Positions 8,061-15,877 of a stretch of DNA of 64,000 nt are shown here, piece by piece. Position 1 is the stretch's first letter; each line of letters starts with the position of its first letter. Below the pieces are notes generated by a model. The model was not told where the DNA came from and made no database searches. It saw nothing but the letters and a program-made list of their open reading frames with translations. The position numbers and the translations under genes are program-made. The DNA is from JBMNFI01 sp050949225. Its GTDB lineage: Bacteria > Bacillota > Dehalobacteriia > UBA4068. The stretch covers positions 434,001-498,000 of the forward strand of contig JBMNFI010000002.1 of assembly GCA_050949225.1 (NCBI GenBank). Direction: 5' to 3'.

Positions 8061-9143
8061 TTAGATGCAGATAAGCTCCGTTGGCAGCTTACTTAAAATG
8101 GTGGCATTTTTAGAATCAATAACTAAGGAATCTTCAATGCGTACACCTCCCCAATTGGGTAGGTAAATGCCCGGCTCGATAGTTATTGCATGACCGGCTT
8201 TTAAAATGGCATGGCTGTTTTGGTTTAAGCTAGGTTCTTCATGCACATCCAGACCAATACCATGACCTAAGCCATGGCCAAAGTAGGGACCATAGCCAGC
8301 CTCCTTAAGCAAGCGTTCTGCCTCCAGATGTAATATCTTGCAGAAGCTGCCGGCACGAGCTTGTTTTTGCACGGTATTTTTAGTGTCCAAAACAAGCCGG
8401 TAAATTTCTTTTTGTCTTTCTGTCGCCGAACCAAGCACAATTGTCCTGGTGCAATCAGAACAATAACCTTGGTATTTGGCACCGAAGTCGATGGTGACAA
8501 AATCACCAGGTGCGAGTTTTTTTTCAGAGGGTCTGGCGTGGCATTGGCTGCCATTTTTACCTGAGGCGACAATAGTTTTAAAAGATGGCTCTTCCGCTCC
8601 CAGCTGAACCATCCGATATTCCAGCTCTGCCGCTACTTCTCTTTCTGTCATACCGACAGCTATTTTTGCAAGCAGTTGCTCAAAGGCTTGGTCGGCAAAA
8701 GAGGCAGCTTGTTGCAAAGCCTTGATTTCATTTTCATCCTTAATTTGACGCAAGTCACAAATTAGGTCATCAGTGGGTATAACGGGGATATCCGCTAATT
8801 TTTCTACCAGTTTTTGATAATTATGATAGGTGATGAAATTTTTTTCTACCGCCACTGCTTCGCAGCCAAAGCGCATGCAATAATCTCTTACCAGTTGCTC
8901 CGGAGGAGTTTGCACCCGGCAGCGGGCAAACTTAAGCGGTAAGCCATGGCTTTCCTTTTCAGCTTGCTCTAGGTTGCGAAAATCGGTAATAAAGAGAGCT
9001 TCTCCTCTTGCCAAGACCAATAAATAGGCTTCGTCCCCACTGTAATTTGTTAGGTAGCGGATATTAGTTCCTCTGGAAATCAACAAGGCGGGGATATTTT
9101 GTTGTTTTAATTTGTTAAATAGTGCATGTAATCTTCTTATCAT
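8061..9143 (-). CDS. Xaa-Pro peptidase, M24 family
   Basis: Cytoplasmic metallopeptidase that removes N-terminal residues preceding proline, part of peptide turnover. 360 aa. N-terminal creatinase-like domain (about 1-130) and C-terminal pita-bread catalytic domain. The five metal ligands are visible in order: the two Asp in TIDFGAKYQGYCSDCTRT, His in GHGLGHGIGLDVHE, Glu in TIEPGIYLP and Glu in VRIEDSLV. A weak AAGGAT precedes the ATG. The next gene upstream (9172-10383) reads the same way with a 28-base gap, so they are probably cotranscribed. Confidence 0.92.
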   Translation of the reverse strand: MIRRLHALFNKLKQQNIPALLISRGTNIRYLTNYSGDEAYLLVLARGEALFITDFRNLEQAEKESHGLPLKFARCRVQTPPEQLVRDYCMRFGCEAVAVEKNFITYHNYQKLVEKLADIPVIPTDDLICDLRQIKDENEIKALQQAASFADQAFEQLLAKIAVGMTEREVAAELEYRMVQLGAEEPSFKTIVASGKNGSQCHARPSEKKLAPGDFVTIDFGAKYQGYCSDCTRTIVLGSATERQKEIYRLVLDTKNTVQKQARAGSFCKILHLEAERLLKEAGYGPYFGHGLGHGIGLDVHEEPSLNQNSHAILKAGHAITIEPGIYLPNWGGVRIEDSLVIDSKNATILSKLPTELICI

Positions 9144-9171
9144 TAATTTATCCTTATCAAATTTTTATTTA

Positions 9172-10383
9172 TTACTGATCACTGAGAAAATAATCCATGA
9201 GTTGGTAACCGTCGGCAAAGAAGAGACCGGATTTTTTTGCTGCTTCTTCATCGTAAAAAGGCGGATTATTTTCTCTACGGCGACTGTCAAAAATAACAAA
9301 AGGAACAGGGTCAAGAGTGTGAGTGCGTTTGACAAGTGGTGTAGCATGGTCGGGAGTCAATAAGATTCTGTAGTCTTCCTTGCTTTGAGCCAGATATTCT
9401 TGAATGGGTTTTAGTACCTGTTGATCAATTTTTTCGATGGCCTTTACCTTTAGTTTGACATCACCGTCGTGACCGCATTCATCAGGGGCCTCTACATGGA
9501 CAAAGACAAAATCGTCGCCATCTTTAAAAGCTTGAATAGCGGCTGCGGCTTTGCCTTGATAATTAGTGTCATATTCTCCAGTAGCGCCTTCTACATCAAT
9601 GGAGCGCAAGTCCATTCCTTTGGCAAGTCCTTTTAAAAGCGGAACGGCGGTGATGATTGAGCCTTGTAAATTGTGGCGTGCGGAAAAGGAATCAAAAGCA
9701 GGTTTTTTGCCTTCCCCCCATAACCAGATACAGTTAGCAGGATTTTTACCCGCGGCAATACGTTTTTGGTTAACCGGATGAGCCATCAAAATCTGATAGC
9801 TTTTTTTCATCATCTCTAACACTTGCTTTCCATAAGGACCTTGAGGCAGATAATCCGTAATTTTTTGCTCCAGTATATCATGTGGTGGCATCATTACATA
9901 ATCATAGTTGATGTTTTTCCAAATCATAATATGACGGTAGCTGACCCCGGGGTAAAAAACACGCTCAGGACTGCCAAGTTCGGCGCTAATAAGATCAAGA
10001 AGTTCGTAGGCTTCTTCATTGCTGATTTTACCGGAGCTGTGATCAAGGACAGTTTTTTCTTCGAATGGTTCTTCAGTTGATAAAGTAACCAGATTACATC
10101 GAAAAATGGTGTCACTGTCTTCCATCGCTATATTCATGCCCAAGGCTTCAATGGGAGAGCGCCCGGTGTAATATTTGTGAGGATCATAACCTAAAACTGC
10201 CATATTGGCAATATCACTGCCGGTAGGCAGACCTTCCTGCAGAGTACACATCAAACCGGATTTTCCTTGGGCTGCCAGTTGATTCATTGCTGGTTTATTA
10301 GCGGCGGCCAAGGGGGTCTTGTCTCCTAATTCGGCAAGAGGGTAATCGCCCATGCCATCGCCGAGCATTACAAAATATTTCAT
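9172..10383 (-). CDS. apgM: Archaeal-type cofactor-independent phosphoglycerate mutase homologue (ApgM family)
   Basis: Member of the alkaline-phosphatase superfamily, 403 aa, the archaeal-type length rather than the 510 aa of standard bacterial GpmI. Metal and catalytic residues are visible: LGDGMGD at 7-13, the Ser nucleophile in PTGSDIANMAVLGYDP, HVEAPDECGHDGD and LTPDHATP. Archaeal members interconvert 3- and 2-phosphoglycerate; some bacterial members have been proposed to act as an alternative homoserine kinase. The sequence does not decide between these. Ribosome site AAAGGAGAGATATAG. Confidence 0.87.
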   Translation of the reverse strand: MKYFVMLGDGMGDYPLAELGDKTPLAAANKPAMNQLAAQGKSGLMCTLQEGLPTGSDIANMAVLGYDPHKYYTGRSPIEALGMNIAMEDSDTIFRCNLVTLSTEEPFEEKTVLDHSSGKISNEEAYELLDLISAELGSPERVFYPGVSYRHIMIWKNINYDYVMMPPHDILEQKITDYLPQGPYGKQVLEMMKKSYQILMAHPVNQKRIAAGKNPANCIWLWGEGKKPAFDSFSARHNLQGSIITAVPLLKGLAKGMDLRSIDVEGATGEYDTNYQGKAAAAIQAFKDGDDFVFVHVEAPDECGHDGDVKLKVKAIEKIDQQVLKPIQEYLAQSKEDYRILLTPDHATPLVKRTHTLDPVPFVIFDSRRRENNPPFYDEEAAKKSGLFFADGYQLMDYFLSDQ

Positions 10384-10408
10384 CTATATCTCTCCTTTAA
10401 GCAGGTTT

Positions 10409-10437
10409 TTTGACATAGTAAAAGTTTATCATATTTA
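10409..10437 (+). promoter_or_regulatory. Candidate sigma-A promoter for the CapA lipoprotein gene
   Basis: TTGACA (10409-10414), 17-bp spacer, TATTTA (10432-10437). The gene starts about 90 bases later. It lies just upstream of the divergent apgM start. Confidence 0.5.
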
Positions 10438-10527
10438 AGCTTGTTTTTCAAATAAAAAAAGGAAGTGACAGGTGAAAAGGACTATTTGTCGAATATAGCA
10501 ATCAGATAATGAGGAAGGGGAATACAC

Positions 10528-11682
10528 ATGTTCTTTTTTAAAAAAATAATGCCTGTTTTTTTGGTTATTATGCTGATAGTTTTTTTGGGAGCTTGTCAAA
10601 AAAATGAAGGGTTACAATCTCAGGCGGCCCAGCCGCAACAAATTCCGGCGGTGGAGGTTACTTTATTGGCAGTAGGGGATAATCTTATCCATAATACGCT
10701 TTATGAGCAGGCTGAAACAGCTGATGGTTATGATTTTTCTTCTATGTATGAAAAAGTGGAACCCTTGATCCAGGAGGCTGATATAGCTTTTATTAATCAA
10801 GAAACACCGCTGGCCACTGAAGTTTTTCCGCCGGCTAATTATCCTTTGTTCAACACGCCGACTCAAGTTGGCGATGAGCTTTTGGAAATAGGCTTTGATG
10901 TGATCAGTCACGCGAATAATCATATGTTTGATAAAGGTGAAAAAGGTATGATTGCCACGCTGGATTACTGGGATACAAAAAAGGATACCAAGATAGTGGG
11001 TATTTATCGCAATGATGCTGATATGGCTGATATTCGTGTTATTAGTATAAACGGTCTGCGGATAGCCTTTTTGGCTTGTACAGAGATGACCAATGGTATG
11101 AGTATTCCTGATGACAGTGAGCTGCGTTATATTTTGACAAGTGATGAAGAAATGTTGCAAGAGCAGATTACTCAAGCCAAACAATTAGCTGATTTGGTGG
11201 TGATGGCTCCGCATTGGGGTGATGAGGGATCGCATCAGCCTAATGAAAGGCAAAAGGCCTTGGCGCAAAAAATGGCCCAATGGGGGGTTGATATTATCAT
11301 TGGCAGTCACTCGCATACTTTACAGCCCATTGAATATATTGAGCGACAAGGGGAGCAGCCTACTTTGGTTATCTATTCTTTAGGTAATTTTATTTCCGGT
11401 CAGCATGGAGCAAAAAATATGGTGGCAGGGGCATTAAGAGTGACCATCTCTAAAGATTATCAAAAAGATCCGCTTGTCTCTATAAGTAAAGTGGAATTTG
11501 TTCCGACAATTACGCATTTTGGCAGCGGTATTAGTAATTTGCAGATCTATCCCTTTAGCGAATATACGGAGGAATTGGCACAAAATCATGGGGTACGCAA
11601 ATATGACAGTAGTTTTAGTTATGAATACATTACTAACACCTTAACAGAGGTGATCGGCAGCGAGTTTTTGGTGATGAATTAA
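10528..11682 (+). CDS. CapA-family metallophosphatase-like lipoprotein
   Basis: 384 aa with a lipoprotein signal: basic start, hydrophobic core PVFLVIMLIVFLGAC and lipobox LGAC, so it is expected to be anchored to the outer face of the membrane. The mature part is a CapA/PgsA-type calcineurin-like domain: AVGDNLIHN, FINQETPL, SHANNHMFDKGEKGM and GSHSHTLQPIE are its metal-binding motifs. CapA proteins take part in poly-gamma-glutamate capsule export in Bacillus, but no capBC genes are present, so the substrate is unknown. Start ATG after GAGGAAGGGG. Confidence 0.88.
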   Translation: MFFFKKIMPVFLVIMLIVFLGACQKNEGLQSQAAQPQQIPAVEVTLLAVGDNLIHNTLYEQAETADGYDFSSMYEKVEPLIQEADIAFINQETPLATEVFPPANYPLFNTPTQVGDELLEIGFDVISHANNHMFDKGEKGMIATLDYWDTKKDTKIVGIYRNDADMADIRVISINGLRIAFLACTEMTNGMSIPDDSELRYILTSDEEMLQEQITQAKQLADLVVMAPHWGDEGSHQPNERQKALAQKMAQWGVDIIIGSHSHTLQPIEYIERQGEQPTLVIYSLGNFISGQHGAKNMVAGALRVTISKDYQKDPLVSISKVEFVPTITHFGSGISNLQIYPFSEYTEELAQNHGVRKYDSSFSYEYITNTLTEVIGSEFLVMN

Positions 11683-11695
11683 TTGTCTGTTAAGC

Positions 11696-11729
11696 AAAAA
11701 AGCTGACCGCCCAGGCGGTCAGCTTTTTT
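11696..11729. terminator. Bidirectional terminator between the CapA gene and SMR genes
   Basis: Strong hairpin AAAAAGCTGACCGCC / GGCGGTCAGCTTTTT with a two-base centre, A-run on one side and T-run on the other, between convergent genes. Confidence 0.9.
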
Positions 11730-11736
11730 AGATATA

Positions 11737-12054
11737 TTAAGCAGCAAATAGTTTAAGGCCTATTACACCGGTGATAATCATAGTGACAAAAAGTAATTTT
11801 AAAACCGTTATTCCTTCTTTGAAAAAAAATGCCCCCATCAGCACGCTGCCGGCACCACCAATCCCTGTCCAAATAGCATAGGCAACGCTGGCGGGGATTG
11901 TTCTCATGGCTAACCACAGCATCATAAAGCCAACAACGAAGGCAAGGACAGTAATTAAAAAATTTTTAGGCTTTTTGTGATCAGAAAAAAGCTTAAAATT
12001 ACTGACACCGACAACTTCACAGCAGCCGGCAATGATTAAAAACAACCATTCCAT
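11737..12054 (-). CDS. SMR-family exporter subunit, YkkD-like
   Basis: 105 aa, four transmembrane helices, small multidrug resistance family. MEWLFLIIAGCCEVVGVSNF carries the conserved membrane Glu (position 13) that couples proton and substrate transport; YAIWTGIGGAGSVLMG is the helix-3 signature. It lies 2 bases from a second SMR gene, so the two probably form a heterodimer like YkkC/YkkD of Bacillus. Substrate could be quaternary ammonium compounds or guanidinium; not determined here. Confidence 0.88.
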   Translation of the reverse strand: MEWLFLIIAGCCEVVGVSNFKLFSDHKKPKNFLITVLAFVVGFMMLWLAMRTIPASVAYAIWTGIGGAGSVLMGAFFFKEGITVLKLLFVTMIITGVIGLKLFAA

Positions 12055-12056
12055 GA

Positions 12057-12404
12057 CTAGTTCTCCTTTTTAGTTGCCTGAGCATGTTCTTCTGTTGGTT
12101 TGCTGATTAGTTTAAGACCGATTATGCCTGCAGTAATCAGGGCGATGAAGAAAATTTTTGTGGGGGTGAAAGGTGTTTTTAAAAAAGCTATTTCTATTAA
12201 TACTATCCCCACGGTTCCAATACCCGTAAAAGATGCATAAACGGTGCTGATGGGTAGTTTCTCAAATGCTTTAAGCAGTATAAAAAAGCTGATAAAGATC
12301 AGCACACCAACCAGAATATAACCGGGGATAGAGCCGGCCAGCTTTAAACCTAAAACCCAGAAGATTTCAATTAAACCGGCTATTATCACATACAACCAAC
12401 CCAT
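12057..12404 (-). CDS. SMR-family exporter subunit, YkkC-like
   Basis: 115 aa from ATG 12404 (MGWLYVIIAGLIEIFWVLGL), preceded by AAAGGGAC; an in-frame extension upstream would add a non-family N-terminus. Four transmembrane helices, conserved Glu13 and Trp16 followed by GLK, LPISTVYASFTGIGTVG in helix 3. The E-x2-W-x3-LK pattern resembles YkkC and Gdx guanidinium exporters. First gene of the pair. I looked for a guanidine riboswitch in the leader and did not see one. Confidence 0.88.
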   Translation of the reverse strand: MGWLYVIIAGLIEIFWVLGLKLAGSIPGYILVGVLIFISFFILLKAFEKLPISTVYASFTGIGTVGIVLIEIAFLKTPFTPTKIFFIALITAGIIGLKLISKPTEEHAQATKKEN

Positions 12405-12462
12405 GGATGGTAAAGTCCCTTTCTTTGCGGATTTTATTACTAACAAAGCAAACCATCTATTT

Positions 12463-12491
12463 ATTATATAAAAACAGCGTATCAAAGTAAA
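12463..12491 (-). promoter_or_regulatory. Candidate sigma-A promoter for the SMR pair
   Basis: On the minus strand TTTACT (12491-12486), 17-bp spacer, TATAAT (12468-12463). It predicts an untranslated leader of roughly 50 bases, too short for a guanidine-I riboswitch. Confidence 0.5.
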
Positions 12492-12520
12492 GTTTTATAT
12501 ATTAATAAAGAATCGCTTAT

Positions 12521-12556
12521 AAAAAATCCGGCAGCAGCCTTAAGGCTACTGCCGGG
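12521..12556 (-). terminator. Terminator after the C_GCAxxG_C_C gene
   Basis: CCGGCAG-C-AGCC-TTAA-GGCT-A-CTGCCGG hairpin (12528-12555), followed on the minus strand by six T. Confidence 0.88.
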
Positions 12557-12569
12557 ATCTTTTAATTTA

Positions 12570-13001
12570 CTAAAGAATCTTTTTCAAAATATCAATAGCA
12601 GTGCAAACATATTGCGGGCATTTTTCTTCTTGGAAGAATAGTTGTTTTTCCATGATTTCTTCAAGCTGCTCAGGTATTTTGTAACCGAGCAATTCTTTAC
12701 AAACAATGGTACCATGTGATGCTTCAAAAGCTTCCTTAAATTCATTGATTTTTTTGACCATGATATTTTTAGAAGTCTCATCACCTTCCAGGTAATGACC
12801 ATATTTTAACCCGATAACCATCATAGCTCCGGCCACAGCACCACAAACTTCACCATGCCAAATACCTCCTCCAAAGGCTGCCGAGACTTTTCTGGCAGTT
12901 TCCTCGTCCAGTCCCATTTCTTCGGCAAATTCACCCAAGACCACCTGTGAACAATCAATGCCTTGGCTAAAATATTCCATGGCTTTTTGTTGATCTATCA
13001 T
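12570..13001 (-). CDS. C_GCAxxG_C_C family redox/metal protein
   Basis: 143 aa. The family is named for its Cys pattern; here Cys17, Cys53 in CGAVAGAMMVIGLKYG, Cys101, Cys128 and Cys133 are present. Members occur widely in anaerobes and are thought to bind a metal or cluster; their biochemical role is not established. AGGAGGATATAGT precedes the ATG. Three near-identical 11-bp direct repeats lie directly upstream of that ribosome site. A strong terminator follows. Confidence 0.85.
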   Translation of the reverse strand: MIDQQKAMEYFSQGIDCSQVVLGEFAEEMGLDEETARKVSAAFGGGIWHGEVCGAVAGAMMVIGLKYGHYLEGDETSKNIMVKKINEFKEAFEASHGTIVCKELLGYKIPEQLEEIMEKQLFFQEEKCPQYVCTAIDILKKIL

Positions 13002-13017
13002 ATACTATATCCTCCTT

Positions 13018-13050
13018 TTATCTAAAGCTTATCTAAAGTTCATCTAATTT
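13018..13050 (-). repeat. Three 11-bp direct repeats upstream of the C_GCAxxG_C_C gene
   Basis: TTATCTAAAGC, TTATCTAAAGT and TCATCTAATTT (plus-strand reading) follow each other without gap at 13018-13028, 13029-13039 and 13040-13050. The period equals about one DNA helical turn, and the array ends 2 bases from the ribosome site of the minus-strand gene. It could be an operator or an RNA element; function unknown. Confidence 0.5.
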
Positions 13051-13193
13051 AGACTTATAAAAGTCTATGGATAAAGTATAGGTATTCATTTCAATAAAAG
13101 ATAGGACTTTTTGGAAGACTCAACAAATATTATAGGTAATCGGCAAGCTGAGCCTTGATTAAATTTTTTTGCTCCTGGTTTATCAGATTTTAG

Positions 13194-13460
13194 TTAACAA
13201 TATGGTGATTTTTTACGTTCTTCGATTTCCTCCGCTGTTAAATCCCTAAATGTTAGTTCAAAACCAATGGTTTTTGGTTGACCACGATGATCTTTTTCTG
13301 TGCCGAGGATAGCTTTAAAATAGGCCTCTTGATTATCATCTGTATGAACTATATAGTCGCCTTGTTTCCATGACCAGGCATTTAATAGGGTTCCATCTTC
13401 AAGTTCATAATCGAAAAAACAACCATCGATCAGAACATTTTCGGCTTTTACTTTAATCAT
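13194..13460 (-). CDS. 88-residue hypothetical protein
   Basis: Probably a real gene: ATG preceded by GGGAGGAAAAA. The product looks like a small soluble beta-rich protein (ENVLIDGCFFDYELEDG, GDYIVHTDDNQEAYFKAIL) with a charged C-terminal helix AEEIEERKK and a terminal SPYC. No signal peptide or membrane segment. I do not recognise the family. The 192-base gap to the downstream gene (13002-13193) shows no clear terminator. Confidence 0.6.
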   Translation of the reverse strand: MIKVKAENVLIDGCFFDYELEDGTLLNAWSWKQGDYIVHTDDNQEAYFKAILGTEKDHRGQPKTIGFELTFRDLTAEEIEERKKSPYC

Positions 13461-13607
13461 TTTTTCCTCCCAATAAATAATAAAAAACTTATAAAAAATA
13501 AATTCATCCTTATTAGCAAATTTAAATGTATTATATCAAATTATTTGTAAATGTGCCAGAGATTTTTAGCCAATGTTTATAGATAGTAAAAATTAGCCAA
13601 TAAACAT

Positions 13608-13643
13608 AAAGACTCCCTGAGCTTATTTGTTCAGGGAGTCTTT
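13608..13643 (-). terminator. Terminator-like hairpin after tRNA-Leu(CAA)
   Basis: AAAGACTCCCTGA / TCAGGGAGTCTTT with a 10-base loop, 17 bases past the tRNA 3' end on the minus strand. The T-run is short and interrupted. Confidence 0.65.
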
Positions 13644-13659
13644 ATCAAGGAGTATCTTG

Positions 13660-13746
13660 TGGTGCCGAAGGCGGGACTTGAACCCGCACATGGTCGCCCA
13701 TACTGGATTTTGAGTCCAGCGCGTCTGCCAATTCCACCACTTCGGC
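13660..13746 (-). tRNA. tRNA-Leu (anticodon CAA)
   Basis: 87 nt including encoded CCA. Acceptor GCCGAAG / CTTCGGC, anticodon stem CTGGA / TCCAG around loop CTCAAAA giving anticodon CAA (reads UUG), a long variable arm, and T-arm GCGGGTTCAAGTCCCGC. Confidence 0.96.
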
Positions 13747-13937
13747 ATGTTTGGTTTATTTGCTTATTTTAATAAGCCAACTACAGAATATATTTTACCA
13801 CAAACAGACGGGATTGCAAGAGAAAGTTTAGCTGTTTGTCAAATAATTGTTAAATATTAGTGAATAAGGCAGATTGTCAAGGTTTTTACTTTTTTATGTT
13901 GAATACCTAAAATAACAATGAAAAAGGGGATTAAGTG

Positions 13938-14558
13938 ATGTCTATTAAAGACAATGAGCTGTTAAAAAAAAGCCAACAAGGAGATGTAGAAGCGTTTGAA
14001 GAACTTATTAGCGCTTATCAGCAACGTATTTATAATACGGCTTACCGCTTGATGGCTAATCCTCATGATGCAGCTGATATGGCACAAGAGGCCATGATTA
14101 AAATATATAAAGCTCTCCCCAAATTTAGAGGGGAAGCCTCTTTGTCTACCTGGATTTACCGGATTACTGTTAATACTTGTCGGGATGAATTAGCCAAAAA
14201 ATACCGTAATCTGGAAAAATCTTTAGATGAAGAAATTATTACTGAATATGGTGAAATGGCGTGTGAAGTTGCCGATTATTCCAATTTGCCAGATGAAATA
14301 GTTGCAAACGTCGAGCTTGGCGAATATCTGCAAAAACTCATCGATTCTTTACAACCGAAGTATCGGCTGGTGATTATTTTGCGTGAGCAGATGTTTTACA
14401 GCTACCAAGAGATTGCAGATGCCCTGGGTATCTCTATTGGCACAGTTAAGTCAAGGATTAATCGAGCCCGTGCCAGTTTGCAAAGAAAAATAACCAGTGA
14501 TGTGGAACATAACCCCCAAATATTAAGTCTTATTAGCCAGAGGGGGGAGAGAGCATGA
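13938..14558 (+). CDS. ECF-type RNA polymerase sigma factor
   Basis: 206 aa sigma-70 family factor of the extracytoplasmic-function type. Region 2 is clear: MANPHDAADMAQEAMIKIYK and FRGEASLSTWIYRITVNTCR. Region 4 is LREQMFYSYQEIADALGIS followed by GTVKSRINRARASL. ATG 13938 is preferred over the overlapping GTG 13935 for spacing from AAGGGGA. Its stop overlaps the next gene by 4 bases (ATGA), implying translational coupling with a membrane protein that is probably its anti-sigma factor. Target genes are unknown; autoregulation is usual for the class. Confidence 0.93.
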   Translation: MSIKDNELLKKSQQGDVEAFEELISAYQQRIYNTAYRLMANPHDAADMAQEAMIKIYKALPKFRGEASLSTWIYRITVNTCRDELAKKYRNLEKSLDEEIITEYGEMACEVADYSNLPDEIVANVELGEYLQKLIDSLQPKYRLVIILREQMFYSYQEIADALGISIGTVKSRINRARASLQRKITSDVEHNPQILSLISQRGERA

Positions 14559-15781
14559 GTCATCGTGAGGCCTTTTTTGCCAAACTTTCAGATTATCTCG
14601 ATGGGTATTTATCACCCGCAGAGCGAGATGATTTTGAAGTATACTTATCTGAAAACGAGATGGCACGCACGGAATTAGAATTGATGAAATCTATTTCAAT
14701 TTCTTTGCAAAAGATGCCTGATGTTCCCCTACCAGAGGGCTTTTCTGCAATTTTACATCAAAAGCTACTGCAAGAACAGCAAAAAAGGAGCACTGTTTCT
14801 GCGGTTAATGGTCCTAAAAAGTTCTTTCAAAAACGTTGGTTTAAAGGTATAGCAGCCTGTGCCACTATTTTTGTTTTTGTCGTCGCCGCCGGGTTTATTG
14901 GTTCTTTGACGCCGGGATTTAAGTCTGTTGAATGGAGTGCATCAGAGAACACGGGTGATTTAGAAACTCCTGCTGTGACCAGTGCGGGTGATATCGGCGA
15001 TTCTGATCTTATGCTCTCCGAATCGATGCCTCAAGAGGCCGCACTTGATGCGGAAACTAAAGGAATCGGTGGCTCTTTGGTATCGGGTTCAGGCACTGAT
15101 CAAAGCAAAGTGATTCGCAGTGCCAATATCTTTTTAGAGGTTACTCAACTTGACAAGGTGTATGATCAGGTTATTAAAATCGCCGAGGACAATCAAGGCT
15201 ATTTAGTTTCCAGCAGCACCTACAATGATGATACCGGTAATGTGGTTGGCGGCGAGATCTTAATTAGAGTGGAAGCATCTAAGTTAGATGGTGTTTTAGA
15301 GGAGCTGACCGGTTTGGGTTCTTTAAAAAACCGTGAAATTTATGGTGAAGATGTAACTTTACAATATGTTGATCTGGAGGCACGCCTCAAGCAGTATCAG
15401 CAGCAAAAAGAACGTTTGTTGAAGCTTTATCAGGAAAACAGTGATATTTCTGATTTGATTCAGATTGAAGGTGAAATGCTGCGTGTGCAGACGGAGCTGG
15501 ATTCCTTGACGGCCCAGTTTAAATATTTACAGGAGGTTACGGATTTTGCCACTGTTAATATCCATCTGGAAGTACCGGCCATGTATGGTCAATCCCTTTC
15601 CAGCGTTCACTGGGATAATCTCGGGACAAAACTTGTCTCGGGCTTGATTGCCGGCATCAATGCTTTTCTTGGTGGAGTTGCCTTTTTCTTAGTAGGTTTT
15701 TTCTATCTGTTGCCATTGATTATAATTGTCGTGATAGCTCTGTTGATCTACTATTTTATTAAAAGACGCAACCGTAAATAA
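14555..15781 (+). CDS. Membrane DUF4349 protein, probable anti-sigma factor
   Basis: 408 aa. Cytoplasmic N-terminus (1-85) resembles an anti-sigma domain (AKLSDYLDGYLSPAERDDFEVYL) but lacks the H-x3-C-x2-C zinc motif of ZAS anti-sigma factors. A membrane segment at about 95-112 follows, then an extracellular DUF4349 domain (about 184-350, VIRSANIFLEVTQLDKVYDQ onward) with coiled coil ARLKQYQQQKERLLKLYQE. The C-terminus has a hydrophobic hairpin ending IYYFIKRRNRK. The 4-base overlap with the sigma gene supports a sensor/anti-sigma role; that role is inferred. Confidence 0.82.
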   Translation: MSHREAFFAKLSDYLDGYLSPAERDDFEVYLSENEMARTELELMKSISISLQKMPDVPLPEGFSAILHQKLLQEQQKRSTVSAVNGPKKFFQKRWFKGIAACATIFVFVVAAGFIGSLTPGFKSVEWSASENTGDLETPAVTSAGDIGDSDLMLSESMPQEAALDAETKGIGGSLVSGSGTDQSKVIRSANIFLEVTQLDKVYDQVIKIAEDNQGYLVSSSTYNDDTGNVVGGEILIRVEASKLDGVLEELTGLGSLKNREIYGEDVTLQYVDLEARLKQYQQQKERLLKLYQENSDISDLIQIEGEMLRVQTELDSLTAQFKYLQEVTDFATVNIHLEVPAMYGQSLSSVHWDNLGTKLVSGLIAGINAFLGGVAFFLVGFFYLLPLIIIVVIALLIYYFIKRRNRK

Positions 15782-15801
15782 AAAGCCCTTAAGGGCTTTT
15801 T
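15780..15801 (+). terminator. Terminator after the sigma/anti-sigma pair
   Basis: AAAAAGCCCTT / AAGGGCTTTTT palindrome immediately after the stop codon. Confidence 0.8.
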
Positions 15802-15817
15802 ATTGTGTGAAAATAAT

Positions 15818-15846
15818 TTGTTACTTAAAGACAGATGAGGTATAAT
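15818..15846 (+). promoter_or_regulatory. Candidate sigma-A promoter for polA
   Basis: TTGTTA (15818-15823), 17-bp spacer, perfect TATAAT (15841-15846), 31 bases before the polA ATG. Confidence 0.65.
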
Positions 15847-15877
15847 AGTATTAATCATATAGAAGAAGGTAACTTTT

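Noticed and set aside
12405..12520. Guanidine riboswitch
   Set aside because: Expected from the YkkC/YkkD similarity, but no aptamer motifs are visible in the short leader.
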